A DNA stretch of 64,000 bases. Source: Jacaranda mimosifolia (Eukaryota > Streptophyta > Magnoliopsida > Lamiales > Bignoniaceae). Under the pieces are notes generated by a model that saw only the letters and a program-made list of their open reading frames with translations, was not told the origin of the DNA and did not search any database. Positions 1-11,716 of the stretch are shown here, one piece after another. The position numbers were made by a program, and so were the translations under genes. Position 1 is the stretch's first letter, and every line of letters starts with the position of its first letter. The stretch is taken from NCBI GenBank assembly GCA_018894105.1, contig CM032126.1, forward strand, positions 12,923,001 through 12,987,000, in the 5' to 3' direction.

Positions 1-690
1 ATTGAAATTCAACTTACAAATTAGTTTCGGAGTGTAATCTTAGTACCTTACAATCCAAATACGAGATGCTTGTTGCTGCTCAAAGAGAGAATTTTCTTGC
101 ATCCCTAATTTTCTCTCTTTTCTTTTCTTTTCTTTTTTGGTAATTTTCAGCAAGCCCTTTCTTTCCTCTTTTAGTAAATCTCTCTCCTGATTGTACTGTC
201 TCATCCATCCTTTGCCTTCAATGTTGCCTCTAGTTGTCGGCCGAAGCTTCCCCCCAACTACATCATATGCTCCCTCACTATCCTCTTCTTTTAATCCCTT
301 GTCTCCTCCATGTTCTCATTATTCTCCCAATTCCTCGTGCTCTTGCCTAATTTCTTCTTCGGCCTCTTTGGTTGTTGTTTTTAGGGAACAGATCTCCTTC
401 CTCCCAGCTTCCATCCATCAATCCACTTCCTCCCCCACCCCATCCCTCTACTGAAATCTGATCATGCTTCCTTCTAAATGTTGTTCATGGTGATAGGTTA
501 GATCCTCTACCTTCGGCTATTAAAAAACTATATATCTTCTCTGAATCTTCCAATCATAAGGCTTGCTCCATCTCCTTTATAGATGGCAAAACCATCAATT
601 TCTTTCTTTAGGCCTAAAATCACTAAGTTCATAGATTCATTTCAATATACCTTAATCGAAAAATTATCATTTGGCTCCCTAAATTTCAAT
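1..690. other. No recognisable gene; probably interior of the copia element
   Basis: I see no convincing coding region. The + strand reading frame at 191-454 is rich in Ser and Pro and follows a pyrimidine-rich stretch; it looks like chance. By position this stretch lies downstream of the minus-strand copia gag and should be the interior of that element, but I could not recognise zinc-knuckle, protease or integrase motifs. Confidence 0.3.
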
Positions 691-699
691 AAGTTATTA

Positions 700-1620
700 A
701 GATGGAATCTCTAAACCTTAGGATGGTTTCTCTATTCTCTTCCTCAACCCAAAACACACATACTTCTTGTGCTTAGTAATGTAAAGGATTACTCTACAAT
801 TCAACTTCATTAAAAGTGGCTCATTGATGGCTTTCCAATGTGCACTCTCAAGTATTGAGTGAAAGTTGGTAATAGAAAACATTTTCCAAAACAAGCAAGG
901 TTGTTTGTCCACTCTTCCTCTTAATTTTCTCTTCCTCAAAGATACATTTGGAAATAAGGTTAAGAATACCATGTAACTCATTTTGGGTATTGTAGGCTAT
1001 TTTGATTTGGTAAATTCCATAAGTAAGGAATTAAGAGCAAGATGAAAAATATAGTTATTAGGAAAAGGAAATATCAAGATCCTTGAGTTTTTTGAACTAA
1101 ATATGAACAATTTTTTGAATATACTCCCTAACCCCGCCAGAATTATTATATCCCATATCTGCCAGATCACTCATTAGATTCCCACCCTCAAACTTATCAT
1201 ACACTTGATACATTTATTTTGCTGTGTGGAAAAATTCCCTAGCATTATTAATATCAGGATGTGCACTAACTAAATGCTCTCCAATTGAATTTCTCATAGC
1301 TAGAAGTCTTAGGCAATTGGATCCCTCCCACTAAGCATAAGCTCTTTTCGCAGCCTTGGAAGCATTATCAAAAGGTTGAGGAGGTTAATCCTCCCAGGAA
1401 GCTATATCAATGTAAGCTAATCCTAGGGCAAACCTAACTTCACGCTTTAATCTCCAATAATTTCCACCACTCAATAGCTCAATAGCAGCACTACCATTAT
1501 TTAAATTCACAGTAACTGTCGAAAATAACAAGAATGCAACAAACAAAGTCAATAATAGGCAATTAACAAGAATAAGCTTAGAGCAATATAACATAATTCA
1601 TCATAGAGTCCTCATGAGTC
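700..1620 (-). pseudogene. Ty1/copia gag remnant (UBN2 / Retrotran_gag family)
   Basis: Read on the minus strand, three broken frames line up in order with plant copia Gag. The N-terminal part reads GSAAIELLSGGNYWRLKREV and then LGLAYIDIASWED. The middle reads WEGSNCLRLLAMRNSIGEHL. The C-terminal part reads LMSDLADMGYNNSGGVREYI followed by QKIVHI. These match the usual LNG.NY..WK..., WE.SN...L..M and GSVREYI..MV.I segments of the family. Gag packages element RNA. At least three in-frame stops and a frame change show it is dead. It lies about 1.1 kb inside the LTR at 2790-3242 and shares that element's orientation. Confidence 0.65.
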
Positions 1621-2773
1621 ATGACAAATTCCCCTTTGGGCGGAGCATGCCACACACATAAGGCCTCCCATGAGTCACTCCTTTGGGAAACAAATCTTCT
1701 AAATGAATATATCCCTGTCTATATTTTCCGCACCGACAAAATCAATTATCGCATGTATCTAACCTCCTTTGGGCAAGTAAGAATGCAAAAGAACACTAAC
1801 TCAAGATATGCATGCCACAAATTTTACAAATCTCGATAAATAGAACATTTTGGTGTAACTATTTTCTTCAGCAATTAATTGCCCAACTTGTACACACACA
1901 ATATGTATGTAAGACTCCCATAAAATTGAGTACTAAAAGATATGTACTTTCAAGAGTTTTAAGTAAACATTATAGCATTCAAGTTATTTTAAACTCTAGA
2001 AAATATATAATAATTTTTCCTCCTTTTTTCTTTTTTGGTTAAAAAAGACGCAGTTATTGAACAAAAGGGCGATGTCCAAAACATGCAATTTTATAGAGAA
2101 ATAGGAACTGTAAAAAGAATATGTGGTCTCCATTTTGGCTCGTGCAATCTACATTGCAATTATTTGCATATTTAAACTAATAAAAGCCAAGCATTGATAT
2201 TAAAAACACTTGCCCCCTTTGCTTGATTTAGCATCTGTGCATGGAGTTGTTTCGTGTGTTTCTGTGCGTCAAAACATCATGGCCAAAGTAATAAGACAAC
2301 ATAAGGAGAGATGATTTTATCGCCACAATTCAATAAGTACAACATGAAATTCTACTCTGCAGTCCATATTTGGCCAAAAATCAAATGCAAAATCTATATA
2401 TTTGTTTATTCATTTGATATGTAATATATTCCAATAATTTAAATCAAATAATTATCAAACATATCAAAATACACCAATGAATTGAAACCAAATCCAACAA
2501 TCATGCCACAAACATAACCAAAGGTACCCATCTGTTTCAGACAACCTTGAAATCTATATGATAATTGAGCAACCGAAAAGATCATTTACAGTACTAAGAA
2601 GCAGTGTGATTAAAACCTTAGCTAATCCTGAAAAGAAATTTGCAGCACAGTTAAGATTTAATTTCAAACTAATATGCATGACATTGCCAAATAATTTCAC
2701 GTTATAATTTGGTCAGAAGAAGAGATCTTAGATTTAGTTTATGAATATAATTACATTTTGTTTCACAGATATC

Positions 2774-2789
2774 TAACTCTGATACCAAT
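2774..2789 (-). promoter_or_regulatory. Copia primer-binding site (initiator tRNA-Met type)
   Basis: On the minus strand the LTR end TTACA is followed by ATTGGTATCAGAGTT. This matches the TGGTATCAGAG core used by plant copia elements to bind initiator methionine tRNA for reverse transcription. Confidence 0.75.
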
Positions 2790-3242
2790 TGTAAGACAAA
2801 ATAATTTAATCCAAGATGTGCATACCCATTAAATCAAAACACTGTTAGATTGATTTATTTGGGATACCTGTTTGAGCCATGACATTGATGATTAATAATT
2901 ACTGCAATTTCATGATTGATTGCTAAGTTTTCCTCTTCTTCTCACACAAAACAATTGATAGCTTTAATAGGATACTAATATCAAAATGTGGAGTGGAGAG
3001 GGAACTTGGCAAAGTATATATAAGATAAAACCCTAGAAAGCTCTCTCATCACGAGCTTCCAAGATTGGGCTTATGCCAGCTGTCATACCAAGTTTGATAA
3101 GAAAAGGCCTTAACAATATTGGATCAAAATAATAGGCCCTATAAGTCATGTCTCATTAACCGTATTAATTTAGCTTGATTTCATTTTATTAGCAAACAAA
3201 TTCAATTAATGAAAGTCCATATATTGAAATAACATTCCAACA
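2790..3242 (-). repeat. Copia LTR (5' LTR of a minus-strand element)
   Basis: The block starts TGTAAGACAAAAT and ends ACATTCCAACA on the + strand, giving TG...CA borders. On the minus strand it begins TGTTGGAATGTTATT, a common start of plant copia LTRs. It abuts the primer site at 2774-2789. A minus-strand TATA-like stretch (TATATATAC) lies near 3016-3024. The partner LTR is not in the window, so the element runs past the left edge or was truncated. The flanking target duplication therefore cannot be tested. Confidence 0.65.
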
Positions 3243-3372
3243 TATCCTCCATCAGTAAATATGTTGGTTATACTAGTTGATTTATACTTGAAATCGGAAT
3301 CCAAATAGATTTTCATTTCTCAAGCCATAAACTCAAATCAAATAAACGTCAAACAATTAGACTCTAACCTAC

Positions 3373-3390
3373 AAAAAAAAAAAAAAAAAA
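3373..3390. repeat. Poly-A run
   Basis: Eighteen consecutive A residues between the copia LTR and the next element. No retrogene or LINE body ends here that I can recognise. Confidence 0.9.
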
Positions 3391-3466
3391 GGTCAGACTC
3401 TAGATCCAAGTGTGATGAAAATATCTCTACTTATTATTCTATATTTGCAAAAATTAAAACTCATTA

Positions 3467-4728
3467 GGGTAAATTACAAAAATTACCCCTAATATTTGCC
3501 TAAATTACCAAAAAATCCTCATTGTTAGGAAAATTACCATGACTTGATGTCACTTTTGAAACATAAATGTATTGCAGACAGAAAGTGCAAAAAGGCAAAA
3601 ATACCCGACAGTTAAAAATTACAAAAAAAATATTTGTAGCACTCTTGGACTTAGTTTGTAATATTTTTAAATTTGTGAGGGTTTATTTGATATATTTTTA
3701 TCACCTTAATTTTTTGAAAATATAAATTAATAACTTTGGATAATATAATTTAAATAGTTTTGAGTTACATATTTAATAATGATAATATAGTAGCATATCT
3801 AAAATAGTATAATTAAGTTTTTAGTAATAAATAAATAAAACAGCTAAAATTTAAGAAAATAAAGATCTAATATATTATCTTATACAATATAACTTCAATA
3901 ATTTTAAGGGTGAATTACTTTAATGATTTAATTAAAAATATTCATTAAATTAAGAAATAAAATAAGTAAATAAAAAATAAAAACTTAAATCTATTATTTT
4001 ACATAATATATTTTCAATAATTTTAAATTACATACTCAATAATTTAAATAGTAAATATATTTAAAATAATTAATTATTTTTTAAATTTATCAATTAATTA
4101 AAACTAAAATAAATAAAAAATTAAAAAGATAAAAATAAAAATCTATCATGTAACAATGTAATTTTAAATTTTATACTTAATAATATTAAAATTATAAATA
4201 CATCTAAATTAATTTAATTAAATTTATTTTAAAATTAAGAACTAAATAAGCTGTCTGGCCCTTGCCCTCGCAGCCTTCTGCCAACCATGGCCAAGTGGCC
4301 TAGCCAAATCTAATCGGTCTAAGATCTACCTGCCAGATTTGGCCAAGGCCAGGCCAAGCAGTATAATGGGGTTGGGGGTTAGGTGTGTGTATATATAATA
4401 TAATTATAAATTTTAAATATCTTACAATATATACATATATATATATATATCAAACTATATATATCGCATTTTAGTCTTCATAAAATAGAGTTACTACAAA
4501 TAAATTCTTAACAAATTTAAATATCTAATTACAATACAACCCTAAAAGGTACTTTTATAACTTCACCTAATCTTTTTAATGGTGCATCATCGAAACCCTA
4601 ATGACAAGTAATAATTAGACTATATTGTTGGATAATATTAAAAGTGATGAGGTTACATGTAACCCACAAAATAATGAGTTTTTTTGTAATTATTCAAAAC
4701 CTCAATGATAATTTTTATAATTTAACCC
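3467..4728. mobile_element. MULE-like non-autonomous element (long terminal inverted repeats)
   Basis: The left end reads GGGTAAATTACAAAAATTAC. The right end, reversed, reads GGGTTAAATTATAAAAATTA, and the similarity continues for roughly 50-60 bp. The interior is extremely AT-rich except for a GC-rich island at about 4250-4375 with repeated GGCC and GCCAA motifs. No transposase frame is present. The 9-bp flanks (AACTCATTA and ACATTATAA) do not match, so a target duplication is not supported. Layout and ends resemble the element at 41748-43427, which does have a perfect 9-bp duplication. Confidence 0.5.
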
Positions 4729-5286
4729 ACATTATAAGATATCAAAAGTCATCATAATTATAACAGATAACATTATGTGTAGCTAATAGTATATACGTGC
4801 ATGAATATGAAGCAGACATAAAGGTAATATTACCAAAATAAAATTGAGCATGTGGAGCTAAGTATTAGCTATAGAAATTAGCTAATATAAAAATAACTTA
4901 TGTAAAATAATATTAAAATGTAAATATGTATACATATTAGCCAATATGTTAATACAAATACTACATTAATATAATTAATTTTTTGGATTGATTTGAAAAT
5001 GTCGATTGAGCCTAAATTCTAGTACTTCAATTTCCTAAATAAGCTTGTTAACGCAATATATAGCTTACGTATATTAATGTATTCTGTATCACATATAATT
5101 AACTGATATTTCTATACTGCATACCCTTTTCATTGATTTAAATATGAAAATACATCAAAAGATATTAAATACATTACGTTTAGAAATTTAAAAAAACATC
5201 GAAAGCCCTACCGAGCGGCCAATTAACTTAATTATATTTGTAAGATACAAATTTTGAGTTTTAACAAATTTTTGATGTGCATGCGC
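4729..5286. other. AT-rich intergenic stretch, nothing recognised
   Basis: No gene, repeat border or RNA gene could be identified here. Confidence 0.4.
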
Positions 5287-5287
5287 A

Positions 5288-5374
<87 letters not shown>
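5287..5374. repeat. Self-complementary (AAT)n(ATT)n microsatellite
   Basis: About sixteen AAT units run directly into about fourteen ATT units, changing near 5333. The two halves are complementary and can pair into one hairpin. The apparent poly-Ile/poly-Leu reading frame on the minus strand comes only from this repeat. Confidence 0.95.
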
Positions 5375-5376
<2 letters not shown>

Positions 5377-5884
5377 AAAAGAAAGAAAGTCTTTTGAAAA
5401 GCCCACCAGAAACCTAATTTCAAAAACAAAAAAAATGAAAAGAAAAGAAAATCTTGCGTTGCTTTTTTAGAAGATGCTCCATTGTGAAGTGGACTTCTTG
5501 AGCCTGCTTTTATCGCTTGTTAATTTTAATTCGCATATTTGTAATAAAAGTTGGATAAATTTCAGTTTCACTGTTGACTTGTCAATTCAGTTGTCAAATT
5601 GTTCCTAGGGTTAAATTTATTTTATCCCCATATACTATAGAGGTTGTATTAAGAATTTCCTTGTAGTACTATATATAAAAACCTTCGAACAATCCCTCAA
5701 ACCAGCTGACGATGTTATCCTCTAATGCAAAATTACTAATATAACCCTCATAAAATAAGTTAGTTACAAAAAATCTATGCACACATTTTTATTTTTATTT
5801 TTGTTATAACAAATTAGCCTTGACAACCTAATATATTGGGCAGAAAATAACAAAACTTACAAAGAACATACACAAATAGACTTA

Positions 5885-6262
5885 AAGGGTATTTGGTTAA
5901 ACTTATTTAAAAAATCTTATAAGCTCTAATTTTATAAGCTCCTACATCTTATAAAATATTTTTTGAGCTTATAAAATGCTGTATCTTTTTTGAAAAATAA
6001 GTTTTAAAGCGTTTGAATCAAATAAGACTTTACAGCTTATATATATAAGATATTAATAATGATAATTTTATAATTAAAGTGATAAAAATTAAGGGAGCTT
6101 GTTAAGATCATAAAAATAAGTTATGAAGTCCTTTCTTGTTTAAAAAAAACTTACAAGCTCCTAACATCTTATTTTAGAACCAAACACTTTTAGACATCTT
6201 ATAAACTCTCAAACATCTTATAAAATGTTTTGAGGAGCTTATAAGCTCACCCAAACACCCTC
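5885..6262. mobile_element. Tourist-like MITE (PIF/Harbinger type), family copy A
   Basis: The left end AAGGGTATTTGG and the inverted right end GAGGGTGTTTGG form terminal inverted repeats. TTA lies on both sides (5882-5884 and 6263-6265), the TWA target duplication typical of PIF/Harbinger MITEs. The body repeats AAGCTTATAAG-like blocks and is non-coding. It is the same family as the outer element at 9714-11337. Confidence 0.75.
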
Positions 6263-7019
6263 TTAATCACTCGTGAAAATTCTAAGAATATATTTTGTAC
6301 TAAAAAATCCCACAAAATTTGATGGTTGAACTGAACAAATAATGAATGGCTTTGTTTGGAGAGATATGAATAATCATTGAAAAATTCACTAGTTCTAATT
6401 GTGATGCTTGAGTTGTCCGAATTAATTAGGAGTACTTCTTGATAGTATGTTGAGTGAAGAAGAGATGATAATTCTTTTGGAATTTCAATTCCACATTGAA
6501 AAAACAATAAAAGGAGAGTCCGTTTACTAGGTGAATCTCTTGTTAAGCTTTCAAATTATTTAAAGGTCTTTGGAGAGTGTCCAAGTGCATAGGAATATTA
6601 CATATATATATATGTATCAATATCAATCAAGACTTTAGCACTTTGCACGACGCGGCATGGATTAATTCGTGCATTAAATTCGAATTATATTTTAATTTAA
6701 AGTTTAATTGAATACGTAATTTATTTAATTATTTAAATTACATTTTTAATCAAAAACAATGTTGCTATTAGGAAAAAAATAAGAATGTTAAAATCAGTGG
6801 ATTGTTTATAAGCTAATAGTCATAACTATTGTGAATGGTTGTTGTAACCTTATATGAGGGGAATTAGTCCGCACAAATTAATTATGTGAGCATTATTACC
6901 CTCCACCAAAAGATATTCTCATACTCTCTCAATTATTTTTCAACATCAACATAAATTATGAAGTAGAAATTTCAGTGTGCTAACTGCAATTCTTTGGGTG
7001 CCTTAGTTGAATTCTAGAG
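6263..7019. other. Intergenic, nothing recognised
   Basis: AT-rich DNA with a short ATAT tract near 6600. The minus-strand reading frame at 6247-6507 begins inside the MITE and matches no family I know. Confidence 0.35.
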
Positions 7020-8570
7020 ATGAATTGTCATAATCCCTGCAACACAAATAGTGGGGACAATTATCACTTTAAAGATAATGTAGAAATTTTTTTACACGCA
7101 ATTAGGCACATCACTCTTCCAACTTCTTCAATACATTTTTCTAGCATGAGCCCAGTTGAAGTAGGCAGATTGAGCATATGCAGACTACCCAATATGCATG
7201 GTAAAGCCATTTTCGTGCAAATTGTACTATAACTTCAAACTTTAGAGCTCCCTATGGTCGAAAGTGAGGTGGAACAAATATGTGAGGGAAGATCTTTTGG
7301 GAAAATCTCTTTTACGAAAATCAGCTTTCGGCTTGGAAACACACACGTAAAATCTGGGAGAAGTTAGAGGAACAAATCTTCTGGACCGTAGGGCAAGGAG
7401 CGATTTCTTTCTAGCATGATCAATGGATGGAAACTAGTAAAGCGCAGCAATTATGCCATATGATCCAACGCGCAATAGAGTTACTTGAGAATTTCTGGAT
7501 TAATGGGAGATGGATGCAATACGAAATTGTGTGATAGATTCCCGCATCAGTGGTTGACGTTGCCGTGAGTTAAATGTTCATTCATCGTAGTGGAAGATAT
7601 AGACAGATTATAAGGCATCCACATGCAGATCCTTTAGCACCAATGCGAAGGACAAGTAGTTAAATATTCTCTATTTCGCAACATATATGATGGCAGTCGC
7701 CGACGAGTAGCTCACCTTCTATATATCTCTATTTTTATCTCACCTTCTATATATCTCTAATTTTATTTGGAGAATATTGCTCTATAAATCGTATTCTTAT
7801 GGATTGAAGGTTGCGGGCAAGAGGTGTAGATTTAGGTTGGAAGTGCAATTGCGCGCAACACCACATATATCCCTATAACGTGACATTAAGGCAACGGAGG
7901 TGGGGCATCAGCATCACTTTGGAAATATCTTTCAAATTCGACGTTCAAATCAACTCATTAAAAATTAATGTTCCTACGATTCAATAATGGAGATATTTGC
8001 ATATTGGCAAGTGCTTCAGCTAATTCGGAACATGCCCGGATATGGAGTTTAATGTTCATTCTTTGGTTCATTTAGGAGAGATGCAAAACGCTGCTAGACA
8101 TAGGCAATAGAATTTCGAGGCACATACCATATATGATCTGGAAGGTAAAGGCTAGGCTTTTTCTTATCTATGCAGGAAATGGCTTCAGCCTTCAAGAGAG
8201 AACCTAGCTATAATGTAGCTCTACATGCATCTCAATTTCTCCATTAAACAACAATGATGTCCACAAATATATATATATATATTGGTCCATTAGGCAGCAC
8301 CGTTGATAGGTTGGATGAAGTTGAATATGGACAATGCATCGAGAGAAAATCTAGCCTTGGTCGGTGTAGGACTCCTTAAAAGTTCTCAAAGTGATGTAGT
8401 GTTCATGTCCTACAAATGATTGAGGATGGCTAGCCTACTAATGCATTGGCAGAAATCTTGGTGGTACTACAACATTTTCAAATACATGCCGAATGGCGGA
8501 TCAATGATATTTGGATCGAATTAAAAAATTATTGTGGTGATACATATGATTGAAAATCATAATAAATTAT
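7020..8570 (+). pseudogene. LINE 3'-half debris (post-RT region and RNase H-like domain)
   Basis: Broken + strand frames resemble the downstream half of plant LINE polyproteins. Around 7250-7330 a reading like LWSKVRWNKYVREDL recalls the segment after reverse transcriptase. Around 7390-7440 there is a WTVGQG...F.HDQWME pattern like the usual W..G.G....F..D.W. Around 8310-8390 a reading like RWMKLNMDNASRENLALVGV matches the VKLNVDGA.RGNPG.AG start of the RNase H-like domain. Many stops are present. No poly-A tail or target duplication was found. The family call is an inference from weak similarity. Confidence 0.45.
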
Positions 8571-9710
8571 TGAAAATTATATTTTGACGTAGATCAAGTA
8601 ACTTATGCAATTTTTCATAATTGGAGTCACGTATATCTTCTAAAAGGGTAATCAACTCATAAATTTATTGGTCAATTAGGAGTGTGATAATTAGAAGACA
8701 ATTATCTTTCACAGCATCTCAAGCAAACTGTAGGAACTCGTTTAGACGAATAAGTAGAAGCTGCCAACTATATAAGATTACGTTGTGATCGAAATAACTC
8801 ATTCTTTTGATGTTTTATAAATAATTTTTTTTTCCCTTAATCTGATAAAGTGGTGGAGGTGCACACCTAACCCCCACCACGACATGACGAATTTAAAGAA
8901 AAGAAAAAAGAAAATGTACCTAGCCAATGCACGAGGTGCATAAATTGCTTCACTGGTTTGAATTTGGAGATTAACTAGTTAGTATGTCTAACTATAATAT
9001 TATGTCTTCCAATGAAATTGAATAAATTTTATTATTTTACTATTAATTATTAGTAAGTTTTTTATTTATTAGCGTTAAATAATTATAGTAATTATCATCT
9101 AAATTATATTACCTCAATATTAATTAATATTTCATTGAAATATTATAAAAATATTATGACTAAATATATATATATATATATTTCAATAAAAAATTTATTA
9201 GTATCAAATTTATTTTAAAAATATAATAAAAGTCAAAATTAATGATTTTTCAAAAAAAAAATATCAAATTAATTAGAAAGCATTATCCCAGTCGAAATAG
9301 ACAAAGCAAAAATTGAAAGCATTAATAAATTAAAAGATAGATTAAATTATAATTAATTTCCAAAAAGAGAGGATGATTTTGATTTTATGTTAGTAGTATA
9401 GTACGTAAAAGTTCGATAGAGATATTTTAGTCAAGTTCATTTATAGCTAGGAATTATAACCAACATAGTGGTTGCGGGATGATATTTAAAATAATTAAAA
9501 TCGAAGTGGGGACAAAAGTTCCCAACTGTTAAAAGTCCACTAATAACTAAAGCCCAATTGCTTACACCCTATATGTGGCCAGCATAGGCCGACAATGAGA
9601 TCCTTTTCATACAGTTCAAATTTGACAAAGCTCGCATGCATGAATATATAGAAGATATGAAGCTAAGCAACCAAGAGGCACATCAAATAGATTGATACAT
9701 TGAATGAAAT
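8571..9710. other. Intergenic, nothing recognised
   Basis: AT-rich sequence with an (AT)n tract near 9162-9182 and a small GTGGAGGTGCACACC palindrome near 8852. No gene or element border was supported. Confidence 0.35.
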
Positions 9711-9840
9711 TAAGAGGGTGTTTGGGTGAATTTATAAGTTTTTTACAATATTTTATAAGATGTTTGAAAGTTTATAAGATGTTAAAAAGTATTTGGTAAT
9801 TTTTTTTAAAAAGACCTTACTTATAAGCTCTTTTTGAAAA

Positions 9841-10163
9841 GGGATAATTGCAGTTAACCCCCCATTCTATGACTTTCTTTGCACATTGCTCTCCAACCGT
9901 TGTCGATGTGCAATTTCACCACCTGAACTAATAAAAATGTTCGTCAACACCACATTTGCACATTTCTGGTGGAATCTAATAAGAATATTCTGGTGCCTTC
10001 AGTCCATGTGTCCAATGCTGATTGATTGGATTCCACCGGAAATGGGCAAAGGTGGTGTTGTCGATCATTTCAATAGTTCAGGTGGTAAAATTACACATCA
10101 ACAATGGTTGGGGGGCAATGTGCAAATGAGGCCATAGGTTGGGGGGCAATGTGCAATTAACCC
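9841..10163. mobile_element. MULE-type MITE nested inside the Tourist-like element
   Basis: The left end starts GGGATAATTGCAGTTAACCC. The right end, reversed, starts GGGTTAATTGCACATTGCCC. Similarity between the arms runs for about 95 bp, including a shared stretch ending CACCACCTGAACTA on the left and TACCACCTGAACTA on the right. A perfect 9-bp duplication TTTTGAAAA flanks it (9832-9840 and 10164-10172), as expected for Mutator-like elements. The 83-residue frame at 9886-10137 is made of these arms and is not a gene. Confidence 0.85.
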
Positions 10164-10299
10164 TTTTGAAAATGTAAAGAGTTCCAAACTTATTTTTAAA
10201 ATCTTAACAAACTCTCTTAAATTTAACCATATTAATTATAAAATTTTCATTACTAATATCTTATAAGTTTCAAAATCTTATTCTATCCAAATACTTTAA

Positions 10300-11229
10300 G
10301 GCTTGTTTGTTTGTCATGATATGATTGGATGTGATTGATAACTGCAGAATTCATTACTTAAAAAATATATCAATACTTTGTTTGCTTGTTTGGATTACTA
10401 GTATGGATATCTTAATATTAGTACAGTAACTTGTTCATTTGCTTAAGATTGTAATTTATGATAAGTGTAAAATATCAATTTTCATCCCCAATCTTGTTTT
10501 AATAAATGGATTATTTCCATTGAAAAAGTCTAGATATATGTAGTGTTATAGTGAGTAAGTCTCCGTCTCTAAATTTTTTTTTCTCAAATAATTTAATAAT
10601 TCTTTATTACCTAAAAAATAGTTGATTTTTATTTTGAAAAGTAATCAACTTTCAAATTTTATAAAATCATACACTTATTTCGCAAATTAAACTATTTTGT
10701 ATTTGATATGTTTATGGATATTAGTTTGTAATTTTACAAAATAATTTATATTAAGCATAAATTTATATTCGAAAAATATTATTCATTTTTCAATTTACCA
10801 GAAAAAGAAAAGTTTACTTATGAAATCTTATTATCATGGAAAAAATAATTTTTATATTAGAAATTTATATTTTTAAGATAAATATTGCATAATAAAATCT
10901 TAAAAAAATAAGTTTGATTACACAAATAATTTAGTATTTTCTTAAAAACTCAATTATATAAATTAAGTTTTAAAGATATATACGTATTTGTTAATTAAGT
11001 CTATATTTAGTTTATATGCAGGGTTAATTTCATCATTTGATATATTAATTTTAATGTTTCTAGTCTTAGGATAATTAATCACACCAAGAGGATGGGATAC
11101 ATAATTCCAACACTTTAGGATAAAATACTAGACTTTTTATTAATCATGAGTTTTGATTGTGACAATCAAACAATTAGTTGCACTGGATTATATATCTATA
11201 TTATACAATCCTAAAAAACAAACGAGCCC
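10300..11229. mobile_element. Tourist-like MITE of a second family, nested inside copy B
   Basis: The left end GGCTTGTTTGTTTGTCATGA and the inverted right end GGGCTCGTTTGTTTTTTAGG form imperfect terminal repeats. TAA flanks both sides (10297-10299 and 11230-11232). At 930 bp it is long for a MITE and AT-rich, with no coding frame. Confidence 0.7.
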
Positions 11230-11337
11230 TAAAAATTTATTTTTAAAAAAGGATCTGGCATCTTATAAGTTTTAAAAATATTATATAAGATGGAGAAACT
11301 TATAAGATCTTTTAAATAAATTTAGCCATACACCCTC

Positions 11338-11711
11338 TAAATGGATGGACATGGTAAGGAGTGATGGATGGATCATTATATATAAATGTATTACAAAAAA
11401 GCATTAAATAGAAAAAAAAAATTATCCAAGAACATAGGAAGATAATCTTGCAATCACCACTATGAAAAGGAAGTCATGCACCATCAAAGAAAGAGGACGG
11501 AGAAAGAATTTTTTGGGACAATTACTCAAAGAAAAAATATTATTTATTTATTGCGATTATTATTTTAAAATTATATATACATTTTGATGCAAAGAAAATT
11601 GGTTTGCATATGAAACTTTAAAAAAATGCAATTGATTATAAAACTAAAGGATGAAGATGGATTTTAAATGGCAGTTTTTGTCTAACCACAACTTAAAGAT
11701 GAGATTCAGGT
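11338..11711. other. Intergenic, nothing recognised
   Basis: Short spacer between the nested MITEs and the gag-only LTR element. No coding frame or border was seen. Confidence 0.35.
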
Positions 11712-11716
11712 AAGAT

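Larger units (their letters stand above)
9714..11337. mobile_element. Tourist-like MITE, family copy B, split by two later MITEs
   Basis: The left end GAGGGTGTTTGGGTGAATTT and the right end CCATACACCCTC are inverted repeats. TAA lies on both sides (9711-9713 and 11338-11340). Without the insertions at 9841-10163 and 10300-11229 and their duplicated sites, the body is about 360 bp, close to the 378 bp of copy A at 5885-6262. The two copies share the TTATAAG-rich interior. Confidence 0.75.

Noticed and set aside
191..454. Ser/Pro-rich + strand frame
   Set aside because: Low-complexity pyrimidine-rich sequence, no family match, and antisense to the presumed copia interior.
3458..4737. 9-bp target duplication for the element at 3467-4728
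   Set aside because: AACTCATTA and ACATTATAA are not the same; the element call rests on its inverted ends only.
5188..5406. Minus-strand reading frame with poly-Ile and poly-Leu, which looks like a membrane protein
   Set aside because: It is the translation of the (AAT)n(ATT)n microsatellite.
9886..10137. 83-residue open frame with cysteines and tryptophans
   Set aside because: It lies entirely in the inverted arms of the MULE-type MITE; similarity between the two arms explains it.
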